DNA from: a virus
Length of the DNA: 31,113 nucleotides
Reading direction: 5' to 3' (one strand)
IMG/VR virus record: IMGVR_UViG_3300008259_000501
Coordinates: 1-31,113 of that record
The first letter of the stretch is position 1. Every line of letters starts with the position of its first letter. The position numbers and the translations under genes are program-made. This document shows positions 12,754 through 20,234 of the stretch, piece after piece. Under the pieces are notes generated by a model. That model was given only the letters and a program-made list of their open reading frames with translations, had not been told where the DNA came from and did not search any database.

Positions 12754-13587
12754 ATGGACATAGTTAAAATACAATCATTAATTGCACAGGGTAGGGTAGT
12801 GGAAGCAGCTGATATAAATGCTGATGAAACATTCTTACAAGTAGGAGTATACCAACCAAACAACAGAAGAGTAGGTTCAGGTGATGCTAATACTTATCCA
12901 CCTTTTGTTATTTCTTTATCTGATCTTATAAATACAGGATATTATTCTATAGAAGATGAAGGAATAAGTCTTCCAAAACAGCATGTTATAAATTTTGTAG
13001 GGACAGGTGTTACTGCTACTGATGATCCTTTAAATAATCAAACTACAATAACTATTCCTGGAGTGTCTCCAACAGTATCTGGTTTATATGCTCAAACTGC
13101 TAATTCAATACCTATAACAAATACTACCTCAGAATTAACCTTACTTGATGGTGGTGTAGGAACATTAACTATTCCTTCTAATAGTTTTCAAGTAGGTGAT
13201 AGTTTTCAAGCTAATCTTAGTGGTCATATTAATTCTAAAAATAATGATAAACTTAGGATAAGAATTAAAACAACAACAGGTATATTACTAGCTGATACAA
13301 ATGATGTTATTATGCCAAGTTGTACTAATCAACACTGGGATTTAAAAATAAACTTTACAGTAAGATCATTAGGTGTTGCTGGAGTAGCAAGCATTGCATC
13401 TACAGCTATGTTTACATTTACAAAAGATGCTAGCAATGCTTTTGAAGGAGAAAATGTAAGTATTATAAATAATACTACCTTTGATACAACTACTAATAAT
13501 ACTTTAAATGTAACAGCACAATGGAATAGTGCAGATCCTTTAAACAGTATATATACAGAATTATTTACTTTATTTAAAACATATTAA
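12754..13587 (+). CDS. Fibre/receptor-binding protein with shared N-terminal module
   Basis: A 277-residue protein with the anchor-like module at residues 1-57 (MDIVKIQSLIAQGRVVEAAD, LQVGVYQPNNRR, NTYPPFVISLSDL), a linker with the short repeat-like VTATDDPLNNQTTITIPGVS, and a ~170-residue beta-rich C-terminal domain (TLTIPSNSFQVGDSFQANLS, LRIRIKTTTGILLADTNDV), the kind of jelly-roll-like tip found in phage receptor-binding proteins. It starts 2 nt after the stop of its truncated paralogue. Receptor binding is inferred. Confidence 0.65.
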   Translation: MDIVKIQSLIAQGRVVEAADINADETFLQVGVYQPNNRRVGSGDANTYPPFVISLSDLINTGYYSIEDEGISLPKQHVINFVGTGVTATDDPLNNQTTITIPGVSPTVSGLYAQTANSIPITNTTSELTLLDGGVGTLTIPSNSFQVGDSFQANLSGHINSKNNDKLRIRIKTTTGILLADTNDVIMPSCTNQHWDLKINFTVRSLGVAGVASIASTAMFTFTKDASNAFEGENVSIINNTTFDTTTNNTLNVTAQWNSADPLNSIYTELFTLFKTY

Positions 13588-13598
13588 AATTATACACA

Positions 13599-13916
13599 AT
13601 GTCAATAGGAAATTTAAAAGATCAAGGTAACAAGGGTAATAACTTCCCATACCAAATAAAAACATTACAGTTATTAGGTGCTATCAATGATAGCATTGCA
13701 GCTCTACCTGGTGTAGACTATGAAACTAGAACTACAACTTATCAAGCTACTTGTACAGTTTGTGGTACAGGATATTCTACAGGTGATATTATTGTAAGAT
13801 ATGATATCATAGATGTAGCTACCTCATCATTATCAGCTACTGTATGGTTCAATCAAACTTTACAAACTACACTACCACTTGTTAACTACAGCTATCACAG
13901 GTGTAGCAGCAACTGA
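13599..13916 (+). CDS. N-terminal part of a conserved virion protein (reading frame broken)
   Basis: A 105-residue frame beginning MSIGNLKDQGNKGNNFPYQI, followed by QLLGAINDSIA and DYETRTTTYQATCT...YDIIDVATSSLSATVWFNQT. I recall proteins with this GNLKDQG..KGNNFP start as single longer chains in Bacteroidota phages. Here the last ~15 residues (PLVNYSYHRCSSN) look out of frame, while a +1 frame continues sensibly as the next ORF. The whole protein would be about 195 residues. It may be a head-fibre or tail protein. Confidence 0.6.
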   Translation: MSIGNLKDQGNKGNNFPYQIKTLQLLGAINDSIAALPGVDYETRTTTYQATCTVCGTGYSTGDIIVRYDIIDVATSSLSATVWFNQTLQTTLPLVNYSYHRCSSN

Positions 13917-14184
13917 TGTAATTGTAGCACCAGGTGCTGGGTTATTTAATTACATCACCCAAATACTAGTTACTAACTCTGATGCTACAGCTGGAACAGT
14001 TGTTACATTACAAGATGATACAGGCTTTCCTATATATTCTGGTTATGCTGGCCCTGCTGGTGGTGGTTTCTCAGTAAGTCTACCTACTCCAATAAAAATG
14101 CCTTCAGCTAATACAAAATTACAAGCTATTTGTAGTATAGCTGCAAATGTTTATGTATCTGCTTCTGGTTATAAAGCTGCATAA
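13819..14184 (+). pseudogene. C-terminal part of the same virion protein, in the +1 frame
   Basis: This frame is open from 13819 (preceding TAG at 13816-13818) to a stop at 14184, with no ATG before its conserved part; the only early start is a TTG at 13879. From there it reads MLTTAITGVAATDVIVAPGA, then NYITQILVTNSDATAGTVVT and a Gly-rich turn GYAGPAGGGF, ending YVSASGYKAA. That is a typical compact beta domain of phage virion proteins. It fits directly onto the upstream ORF, so either ribosomal frameshifting between 13819 and 13916 or an indel (mutation or sequencing error) separates them. Confidence 0.55.
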
Positions 14185-14186
14185 TT

Positions 14187-15776
14187 ATGGGATCTATACT
14201 ACTAATGGGAGCTGGTCTTCAGACTACAGTAACTGGACCAACTTATGACCCAGATGCTCAACTATTCTTTAATGCTGAAAGTGCAGCAGGAGTAACTCTT
14301 ACTACTACTCAAAAAGATGCAGTTAATCAATGGGTAGTAGATAGCAAAGCAGCTAATATTTGGACTAAATTTAAAGCTATTTATCCAATGGTAGGTGGAA
14401 CTGCAACCTCTCATAAATTCAACCTTAAAAATCCTTTAGATACCAATGCTGCATTTAGATTAGCTTTTAACGGTGGATGGACACATAGTTCCAATGGTGC
14501 TTTACCAAATGGTACAAATGCTTATGCAAGTACATTCTTAATACCAAATACTGTTTTTGGTAGTGGTTATGCAGCTATTGGTATTTATATAAACCAAGCC
14601 TTAACAGTCGGTGGGGCAAGACCTATGGGTTCAACAAATATGGATATTTTGGTAAATACTACTTTTGTTAGGGGTGCAAATAAGGCTTCTACAAATACAA
14701 CTGTTACTGCTACGCTATCTATGGATGGTTTTATTGTAAATTCAAGAGTAGGTGCAGCAGATACTTACATAATGAATAGAAATAGAACATTTGTATCAAG
14801 TGCAACAACAGCAGTAGCTACTTATGCAACAACAGATATTGTTTTAGGTGCAACTAATAGTAATGGCACAATAGGTAGTTATTCAACAGGGAATATTGCA
14901 TTTGCTTTTTGTAGTGATTTTCTAACACAAAATGAATCTTTATTGCTTTATCAAATTACAGAAAAATACCAAGTAGCTTTAAGTAGAAGTATATATCCTG
15001 CTCAATCTTTTTATTACAATCCTGCATACAACAATGAAACTAATGCTTTCTTATTTAGTACACAGATAACAGATACTACTATTCAAACTGCTACTAATAC
15101 TTTAGTTAGTGATTTAAAGACTGCTAATATCTTTACTAAGATGAAAGCTATCTACCCTATGGTTGGTGGAACTGCTACTACTTGTAAGTTTAATTTAGTT
15201 AATGCACAAGATACTAATGAAGCATTTAGATTAGTGTTTAGTGGTGGTGGTACGTTTAGTGCAAATGGATATTTACCAAATGGTACAAATGCTTTTGCAA
15301 ATACTTTTTTAAATCCATCAACCCAATTAACAGCAACATCAACTCATTTAAGTTACTATTCAAGAACTGCAACTCCAGTTGGTGCAACTATAGAAATTGG
15401 TGTTAGTAATGGAGGTGCAAGTTATCTTCATTTAAGAGCTGCTGCTAATTTTATAGCAGGAAGCACCACTGTAATAGTACCTTTTACATCAACACTTAAT
15501 GCTCAAGGTTTTTGGGTAGGTAGTAAAAGAAGTAATACTGATAGAGAAGTTTATAAAAATGGAATTTCAGAAACAACCTCAGTTGTAAGTGATACAGCAG
15601 CCTATGTTAATGTTAATATGTATTTAGGTGCTGGAAATATGTTGGGTACTACAGCTAATTATTCAAATAAACAATGTGCTTTTGCATCAATAGGAGATGG
15701 ATTAACAGATGCAGAAGCCTTAGCACTATACAATGCAGTTAATGCCTTCCAAGTAACCTTAGCTAGAAATGTTTAA
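14187..15776 (+). CDS. Large tail-associated protein with internal tandem duplication
   Basis: A 529-residue protein made of two similar ~240-residue halves after a short leader. WTKFKAIYPMVGGTATSHKF, LDTNAAFRLAFNGGWTHSSN and LPNGTNAYASTF in the first recur as FTKMKAIYPMVGGTATTCKF, DTNEAFRLVFSGGGTFSANG and LPNGTNAFANTF in the second. The pattern (YxPMVGGTA..KFNL) plus beta-rich remainder suggests two lectin/LamG-like domains, often used by gut and aquatic Bacteroidota phages for glycan binding. Four nucleotides separate it from the previous stop. Receptor binding is inferred; family not certain. Confidence 0.7.
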   Translation: MGSILLMGAGLQTTVTGPTYDPDAQLFFNAESAAGVTLTTTQKDAVNQWVVDSKAANIWTKFKAIYPMVGGTATSHKFNLKNPLDTNAAFRLAFNGGWTHSSNGALPNGTNAYASTFLIPNTVFGSGYAAIGIYINQALTVGGARPMGSTNMDILVNTTFVRGANKASTNTTVTATLSMDGFIVNSRVGAADTYIMNRNRTFVSSATTAVATYATTDIVLGATNSNGTIGSYSTGNIAFAFCSDFLTQNESLLLYQITEKYQVALSRSIYPAQSFYYNPAYNNETNAFLFSTQITDTTIQTATNTLVSDLKTANIFTKMKAIYPMVGGTATTCKFNLVNAQDTNEAFRLVFSGGGTFSANGYLPNGTNAFANTFLNPSTQLTATSTHLSYYSRTATPVGATIEIGVSNGGASYLHLRAAANFIAGSTTVIVPFTSTLNAQGFWVGSKRSNTDREVYKNGISETTSVVSDTAAYVNVNMYLGAGNMLGTTANYSNKQCAFASIGDGLTDAEALALYNAVNAFQVTLARNV

Positions 15777-15788
15777 AAAATATAAATT

Positions 15789-15878
15789 ATGAAACTAACA
15801 GATATAACAAGAGCAGAATATACTACTTATGTAGGACTTCTAACAGTAGAACAAAAATTATTATATGGATGCAACTGA
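15789..15878 (+). CDS. Tiny ORF (29 aa) overlapping the next gene
   Basis: The ATG at 15789 opens 29 codons (MKLTDITRAEYTTYVGLLTV, then EQKLLYGCN). Its last 14 nt overlap the start of the membrane/coiled-coil gene at 15865. With 12 nt after the preceding stop, it fills the gap exactly, which favours translation-coupled expression. No similarity recognised. Confidence 0.4.
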   Translation: MKLTDITRAEYTTYVGLLTVEQKLLYGCN

Positions 15879-16287
15879 AATAACCTTTGGAGCCAAAGAT
15901 GTAGCAGCAATTATAGTTGCTGTTATAAGTATCTTGGGCTTTCTATATGCTCTTAAAAGGAATGCTGATAAAGCAACTGAAAATGCAGCAACAATAAAAA
16001 AAGATCTTGAAGACTTTAAGGCTTCTACAAATGAGAAGTTTGTACATGGTAAGAACTCTAAAAAAGCTAATATTCAATATATTATGGATGCAATGCAGAA
16101 AAACAAAGATGATGTTGAGAAAAAAGAATCTCAGATCTACACTAGAATTAGTGAGTTAAAAAAAGAACAACAAGATGCTCATGAAAAGCTTTGGTTAAAG
16201 CTAGACACTGTAGAAACAATGCAGAGAGATATGAGCACTTCCCTGGCTGAATTAACAGGATACTTAAAAGCTAAAAAAGAAATATGA
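15865..16287 (+). CDS. Membrane-anchored coiled-coil protein (lysis-group candidate)
   Basis: A 140-residue protein with one N-terminal transmembrane helix (about residues 12-30, VAAIIVAVISILGFLYALKR) and a long charged helical remainder (KATENAATIKKDLEDFKAST, DVEKKESQIYTRISELKKEQ) predicted as coiled coil. The topology resembles XhlA-type haemolysin/holin partners and i-spanins. The next gene begins 4 nt inside its 3' end (ATGA overlap), and a holin candidate and u-spanin candidate follow, so a lysis-timing or envelope role is likely. Exact function unproven. Confidence 0.6.
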   Translation: MDATEITFGAKDVAAIIVAVISILGFLYALKRNADKATENAATIKKDLEDFKASTNEKFVHGKNSKKANIQYIMDAMQKNKDDVEKKESQIYTRISELKKEQQDAHEKLWLKLDTVETMQRDMSTSLAELTGYLKAKKEI

Positions 16288-16514
16288 AGACCTTAAAAAA
16301 TTACTACAAGCCCACTCCTAAGAAATGGAGAAAACTAGGTGATGCTTTATTAGCATGTGCCGGCCTAATAGGTGGTGGTGGTATCCTAGCCTATGATCAG
16401 TTAAAAGATATCTACACTCCTAAAGAACTGAAGATGTTTATAGGAGCAGCTTTGGTAGTAGGTATAGCTGGTAAATTCTTAACTAACTTTTTCACAGATG
16501 AAAAACCTGAGTAA
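16284..16514 (+). CDS. Putative holin
   Basis: Seventy-six residues with a basic N-terminus (MKTLKNYYKPTPKKWRKLGD), a hydrophobic segment LLACAGLIGGGGILAY (~22-37), a charged turn, and a second segment MFIGAALVVGIAGKFLTNFF (~51-70). The two-helix plan with short charged ends fits class II holins, which form inner-membrane holes that release the endolysin. It overlaps the preceding gene by 4 nt (ATGA) and the spanin candidate by 17 nt. The call rests on topology and neighbours. Confidence 0.65.
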   Translation: MKTLKNYYKPTPKKWRKLGDALLACAGLIGGGGILAYDQLKDIYTPKELKMFIGAALVVGIAGKFLTNFFTDEKPE

Positions 16515-17046
16515 ATTACTACTAATCCTAACAATGTTTAGTAGTTGTGTGCTTACTAAAAAGCAGAAGAACAACTTCTTAGCTAAGTACTGTGAGAGAA
16601 AAGATAGCATAGTCTATATCAAGAAAGACTCTATAGTCCTTAAGGATACTACTATATATATTCCCACTATTGTAAACACACCAATTTATTTAGAAAATCC
16701 ATGCAAGTTATTATGTGATTCATTGGGTAATCTTAAACCTTTTATTAAGACTGGTAAAAAAAATGGCTTAAAAAGCACTATTAAGTCAGTAGGAAATGTA
16801 CTAGTAGTAGAGTGTGAAACAGACTCCTTAAAAGCAAAGATCCAATATCTTGAACATCATATCATAGATATAGAGAAAAGTCATACTGAGAATACAGTAC
16901 AAAAGCCTTGTGAACTTGAGCATAGAACAAAGTTTGATGGATTTACCTGGTGGTGGTTTTGGATTACTGCAGGTATATTAGCTCTGTGGATCTTAATCAA
17001 ATTAGGTAAAAGTTACCTTAAAGCCTATTTACCCTTCCTGAAATAA
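16498..17046 (+). CDS. Putative unimolecular spanin (u-spanin)
   Basis: A 182-residue protein with a lipoprotein signal (MKNLSKLLLILTMFSSC, C17 as the lipidated cysteine; the lipobox is slightly atypical with F at -3) and a C-terminal transmembrane helix (about residues 151-170, WWWFWITAGILALWILIKLG). Between them are mostly polar strand-rich residues and a short coiled-coil-like stretch. An outer-membrane lipoprotein with a C-terminal TM helix is the defining plan of u-spanins (such as phage T1 gp11), which fuse inner and outer membranes at the end of lysis. It overlaps the holin candidate by 17 nt. Assignment by architecture, not sequence similarity. Confidence 0.7.
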   Translation: MKNLSKLLLILTMFSSCVLTKKQKNNFLAKYCERKDSIVYIKKDSIVLKDTTIYIPTIVNTPIYLENPCKLLCDSLGNLKPFIKTGKKNGLKSTIKSVGNVLVVECETDSLKAKIQYLEHHIIDIEKSHTENTVQKPCELEHRTKFDGFTWWWFWITAGILALWILIKLGKSYLKAYLPFLK

Positions 17047-17049
17047 ATT

Positions 17050-17080
17050 TTGTAAGTTTAAACTTTTTATATTATATTTG
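17050..17080 (+). promoter_or_regulatory. Bacteroidota consensus promoter for the packaging operon
   Basis: TTG (17050-17052), 20 nt, then TATATTTG (17073-17080): a full match to TTG-N20-TAnnTTTG, 29 nt before the ATG at 17109. It would drive the near-continuous gene run 17109-25424. Confidence 0.75.
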
Positions 17081-17108
17081 TATAAGTTTAATATTTAAAA
17101 AGTTTATT

Positions 17109-17354
17109 ATGTCAGAAACAACCAACATGGATCCGCAAGACCTGCGTGAGCCTACCCCAGAAGAAATCAAACAAATGCGCACTAACATGCAGGCGTATTA
17201 CAAGGAGCAACTACCTTTAGTAAAAATTCAAGCTGAGTATGAGAAATACCTAGCTGATATTGAAGAAGCAAGAGCTCGTAGAATTAGTATGAATATCAGA
17301 ATTGCTCAAATGATGACACCTCCACAACAAACAAGTCAGAATGGATTTGGATGA
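17109..17354 (+). CDS. Small coiled-coil hypothetical protein
   Basis: Eighty-one residues, acidic at the start (MSETTNMDPQDLREPTPEEI), then a long amphipathic helix (MQAYYKEQLPLVKIQAEYEK, YLADIEEARARRISMNIRIA) and a Gln/Thr-rich end. No TM segment. It is the first gene after the promoter at 17050-17080 and overlaps the next start by 14 nt. Such small coiled-coil proteins often precede the terminase in crAss-like phages; role unknown. Confidence 0.65.
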   Translation: MSETTNMDPQDLREPTPEEIKQMRTNMQAYYKEQLPLVKIQAEYEKYLADIEEARARRISMNIRIAQMMTPPQQTSQNGFG

Positions 17355-17727
17355 CATAATTAGATATCAATTGATCACTCACTGCTATATTAACCATATA
17401 GCCTTGAGTGAGCTTGATCTTGATTGCTTAATAAGTCTTGGTAAAATGGGTGAATCAGAACTCACAGAATTTTGTTCAATAATGGCAGAGAAGAGACTTG
17501 AAGAAAAATTAAAGACTTGGAAGCCTTCTAGACCTAATGAGAGAAAACCAGACCCTTCTCCACAAACAATAAGGAATGTCCTTATTAAAGTTGAGAAAGA
17601 TAAGCTTCTTGTAAAAGCTGGTAAAGGACGTAAGAAGATAAGTCTTAATCCAGATTTAAAGATTCAGATAAATGGTTCTGTATTGTTAAACTATAAAATT
17701 GTGTACGTTGAACCCCAAGAAGCCTAA
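17341..17727 (+). CDS. Hypothetical protein of the packaging operon
   Basis: A 128-residue protein with a helical N-terminal half (DDIIRYQLITHCYINHIALS, SLGKMGESELTEFCSIMAEK) and a Lys-rich C-terminal half with strands (NVLIKVEKDKLLVKAGKGRK). It may be a small nucleic-acid-binding protein, but no motif proves it. Overlaps both neighbours (14 nt before, 29 nt after), consistent with coupled translation. Confidence 0.65.
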   Translation: MDLDDIIRYQLITHCYINHIALSELDLDCLISLGKMGESELTEFCSIMAEKRLEEKLKTWKPSRPNERKPDPSPQTIRNVLIKVEKDKLLVKAGKGRKKISLNPDLKIQINGSVLLNYKIVYVEPQEA

Positions 17728-18172
17728 AGATTTATATGCTCCCGTTGCTAATGAGCTTAACATAACTGAGAAATTTGTAGCAGAGCTTATAGAATACTAC
17801 TGGAAAGATGTGAAGCAAGCCATGCTTAAAGGTCTTAGTCCTAATATTATACTAGAAGGTCTTGGTACATTTAAAGCTAAACCCTGGAGATTACCTGACA
17901 CAATAGCCAAGTATGAGAGAATTCACAACAAATATAAAACTCTTACAGATGACCCAGAGACTGCGTCTTTTCAGAAATTTACAATACTCAAAGAGACAGA
18001 GCAAAGATTAAACATACTCAATGAACTACAAGTAAAAATAAATCAAGAAAGTGAAAAACAAAAACAAATAAAACATAAACGCTATGTGGAAAAAACTCAA
18101 AAAGATATGGGAGAACAGAGCTCAGATATGGGAGGGCTTTTGGAACAGAATGATATACAAGAAAATGATTGA
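17699..18172 (+). CDS. HU/IHF-like DNA-binding protein
   Basis: A 157-residue protein with the HU-type pattern near its start: a helical region (NELNITEKFVAELIEYYWKD) followed by NIILEGLGTFKAKPWRLPDT, which matches the VxLxGFGTFxxxxR turn-strand unit of HU/IHF. The C-terminal ~80 residues are a charged helix. crAss-like phages carry IHF-like genes near the terminase. No ATG begins the frame: TTG at 17699 or 17708 is the likely start, and both overlap the previous gene. A role in DNA bending for packaging or transcription control is inferred. Confidence 0.6.
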   Translation: MCTLNPKKPKDLYAPVANELNITEKFVAELIEYYWKDVKQAMLKGLSPNIILEGLGTFKAKPWRLPDTIAKYERIHNKYKTLTDDPETASFQKFTILKETEQRLNILNELQVKINQESEKQKQIKHKRYVEKTQKDMGEQSSDMGGLLEQNDIQEND

Positions 18173-18431
18173 AGAAGAAGCTACAAGAAGATTGGCTATC
18201 TGTGAAGACTGCGGCCTTTTTGATAATAAAGGTGATAGCTGTATGGTACCAGGAACAGCGCCTTGTTGTTCAGCTTGTGGATGTTGCTTAGCATTTAAAG
18301 TAAGATCACTTGCTGCAGAATGTGCACATCCTAATGGGCCCAAGTGGAGAGCTGTATTATCAGAAGAAGAACAAGACAGAATCTATGATTCAATAAAGTA
18401 TGATCCTTATTCACCAACTAAAAAAGATTAA
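18084..18431 (+). CDS. Cysteine-cluster protein, probable zinc binder
   Basis: A 115-residue protein with a Trp-rich helical start (MWKKLKKIWENRAQIWEGFW) and nine cysteines: C40 and C43 (CEDC), C53, C61, C62, C65, C67, C68 and C80, followed by HPNGPKW. This pattern (CxxC ... CC.xCGC ... RSLAAEC..PNGPKW) is common in Bacteroidota phages upstream of the terminase and suggests a zinc-ribbon-type fold. It overlaps the previous gene by 89 nt if the first ATG is used; a later ATG at 18165 would give a short overlap, but I think the Trp-rich part belongs to the protein. Function unknown. Confidence 0.7.
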   Translation: MWKKLKKIWENRAQIWEGFWNRMIYKKMIEEEATRRLAICEDCGLFDNKGDSCMVPGTAPCCSACGCCLAFKVRSLAAECAHPNGPKWRAVLSEEEQDRIYDSIKYDPYSPTKKD

Positions 18432-18859
18432 TGATGACCGGCTTGCCACCAAATAGAGCAAGTATTGAAAAAGTTGAAAAGGAAACGTCTACTTTTCTTA
18501 AAGATGCTCAAATAAATGTATTTGCAGAAGAACACATGAAAAATGTTATAGATGAGCTAGATAAAACAGGAGAGCTTCCTTATCATATTAAGCCTGCTAA
18601 TGCTTTAAAAAGAACAGAGGAAGAAAAAGATGAAATAAGAATGGAAAGACTTATGGATCCAGCTCTAAAAAAGATTGATGAAGAAAGAGGTAGAGATGTA
18701 TTTCACAGTCTTTATATAAAATTAACTGAAGAAGATAAAGAAAAATTAGAGTATAAACCAACAAATCAAGATGAAGAACTTTCTCACAAATGGTATTATA
18801 ATCATGTTTTAAAAGATCAACCCAATCAAACAATAACTCATAATGGCAGTAACATTTAA
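18431..18859 (+). CDS. Hypothetical helical protein
   Basis: A 142-residue, highly charged, helix-rich protein (Glu and Lys abundant; EEEKDEIRMERLMDPALKKI). The start ATGATG overlaps the previous stop by one base (TAATG). Its last bases overlap the start of the broken nuclease gene by 17 nt. No signal, TM segment or recognised domain. Its conserved place between the Cys-cluster and nuclease genes suggests a packaging or DNA-processing accessory role. Confidence 0.65.
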   Translation: MMTGLPPNRASIEKVEKETSTFLKDAQINVFAEEHMKNVIDELDKTGELPYHIKPANALKRTEEEKDEIRMERLMDPALKKIDEERGRDVFHSLYIKLTEEDKEKLEYKPTNQDEELSHKWYYNHVLKDQPNQTITHNGSNI

Positions 18860-19013
18860 AGCAGAGGATCATAAGTATGAGAGCTTAGATCCTAATGACC
18901 GTATAACATGGTTGAGTGTCACAACATTTGTTGGACAGTTTAAACAGAAGTTTGATATGATCAACGTGAATCAGATTTACTTAGCATTGATACAATTCAG
19001 AGACAAGGTGTAG
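18843..19013 (+). pseudogene. N-terminal fragment of a PD-(D/E)XK-type nuclease
   Basis: A 56-codon frame from an ATG at 18843: MAVTFKAEDHKYESLDPNDR, ITWLSVTTFVGQFKQKFD, then out-of-frame MINVNQIYLALIQFRDKV. The first 38 residues are the typical start of a Cas4/RecB-like phage nuclease family. From 18956 a different frame reads YDQRESDLLSIDTIQRQGVA, which belongs further into the same family. About 50 residues that normally lie between KFD and DQRESD are missing, with a shift of frame, which indicates an internal deletion. Confidence 0.6.
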
Positions 19014-19534
19014 CAATACCTATTATCAAACCTATTTATGATAATGGTGTAAAACATTCACCGTCTCAAAAACTTACAGAGGGGATTTATCCAGAACATT
19101 TTGTATATTTGAAATCAGTAGGTCTATGTGGTCAGTCAGATAGAGTTGAAGTAGTAAAAGATACTGTGGACATAATTGATTATAAAACAAATAAAGAGAT
19201 TAAAAAAGAATCCTTTAAGAGCTGGGAAGGCATCTCTAAGAAGATGACGGGTCCATGCGCTCATTTAGATGATTGCAACTTTAATCATTATGCTTTACAG
19301 TTAAGTGCTTATATGTACATGATCTTAAAACATAATCCTAATTACAAACCAGGTAAGATGATGTTACACCATGTAATTTTTGAAAAGGATGGTGAAGACA
19401 AATTTGGTAATCCCATACTGCGCAAGGATGCTAATAATGAACCTGTTGTAAAAACAGTTGTGCCTTATGAAACACCTTATTTAAAAAGAGAGATTATTAA
19501 CATGATAAACTATATTCAAGAACAGAAAAAATGA
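18956..19534 (+). pseudogene. C-terminal catalytic part of the PD-(D/E)XK-type nuclease
   Basis: This frame is open from 18956 to a stop at 19534 but has no ATG until deep in the catalytic part; a TTG at 19109 is the first possible start. It reads YDQRESDLLSIDTIQRQGVA, PIYDNGVKHSPSQKLTEGIY, then GLCGQSDRVEVVKDTVDIID and YKTNKEIKKESF. The D(x)n-IDYKTNKE unit is the PD-(D/E)XK active-site core (D in GQSDRVE, D-x-K in IIDYK). The family processes DNA ends. Because the two parts are in different frames and a segment is missing, the full enzyme is probably not made unless the break is an assembly artefact. Confidence 0.6.
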
Positions 19535-19725
19535 GCAATGATCCTTATGAACACAGAGAGTTATTTTGTAACAATGTAAAAATGAACAAGAAAAAAAGAA
19601 TTAAAATAGATTTTCAGATTTACCCAGGGTTGTGCTTGGGTGTCTCATTTCCAATGGATCATTATGTAGATATGACTATCTGCATTTTATGCATTGGTAT
19701 TCACTTTAAATGGAGAAAGACATGA
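19531..19725 (+). CDS. Small hypothetical protein
   Basis: Sixty-four residues from an ATG that overlaps the stop of the nuclease remnant by 4 nt (ATGA). A basic N-terminal part (VKMNKKKRIKIDFQIYPG) precedes a Cys/Ile-rich segment (VDMTICILCIGIHFKWRKT) that could be a short membrane-associated strand or helix. It overlaps the next gene by 16 nt. No family recognised. Confidence 0.5.
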   Translation: MSNDPYEHRELFCNNVKMNKKKRIKIDFQIYPGLCLGVSFPMDHYVDMTICILCIGIHFKWRKT

Positions 19726-20234
19726 CATTAAAATTTTTTGATATAGTGAATGGACAAGTGGTTATAAATCATAATTGTTTATCAATACCGGAACTTAAAG
19801 CTGTACATGATGCTTATGAGAATCCTATTCCAGCATTTAACTTTTTATTTTATAAATTTGATCCTGAAAGTGCATATGCTAATATAGAAGAAGATGCTAA
19901 AGAAGATATTATACTGGGAGACTTTCCTGGTGAATACACTTTAGAAGATGAGGTTATGATAGCTGCTATGACTAAACTTGATTCTTTAACAGTAACTCCT
20001 ACATACCGTTATTATCTAGACAATAAGCGTTTGATGGAAAGATTAGGTAGCTTTGTAAGAACTGCTGAAGTTACTACAGGGAGAGATGGTAATATAGGGG
20101 CTTTACAGTCACAAGTAAAATCAGTTGGTAAAACAATCATGGAATTTAAACAACTTGAAAAGGTTGCTTTACAAGAACTTGAAGAATTAAAAGGCCGTAC
20201 ACGCGGAAATAAAAAATTAGCTTATGACCAATAA
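19710..20234 (+). CDS. Hypothetical protein upstream of the terminase
   Basis: A 174-residue protein with mixed strands and helices (MTLKFFDIVNGQVVINHNCL, IPELKAVHDAYENPIPAFNF), an acidic middle, and a C-terminal amphipathic helix (KQLEKVALQELEELKGRTRG). It has no signal or TM segment. It overlaps both neighbours (16 and 11 nt). Conserved position next to TerL could suit a packaging accessory or a small-terminase function, but nothing in the sequence shows a DNA-binding motif. Confidence 0.65.
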   Translation: MEKDMTLKFFDIVNGQVVINHNCLSIPELKAVHDAYENPIPAFNFLFYKFDPESAYANIEEDAKEDIILGDFPGEYTLEDEVMIAAMTKLDSLTVTPTYRYYLDNKRLMERLGSFVRTAEVTTGRDGNIGALQSQVKSVGKTIMEFKQLEKVALQELEELKGRTRGNKKLAYDQ

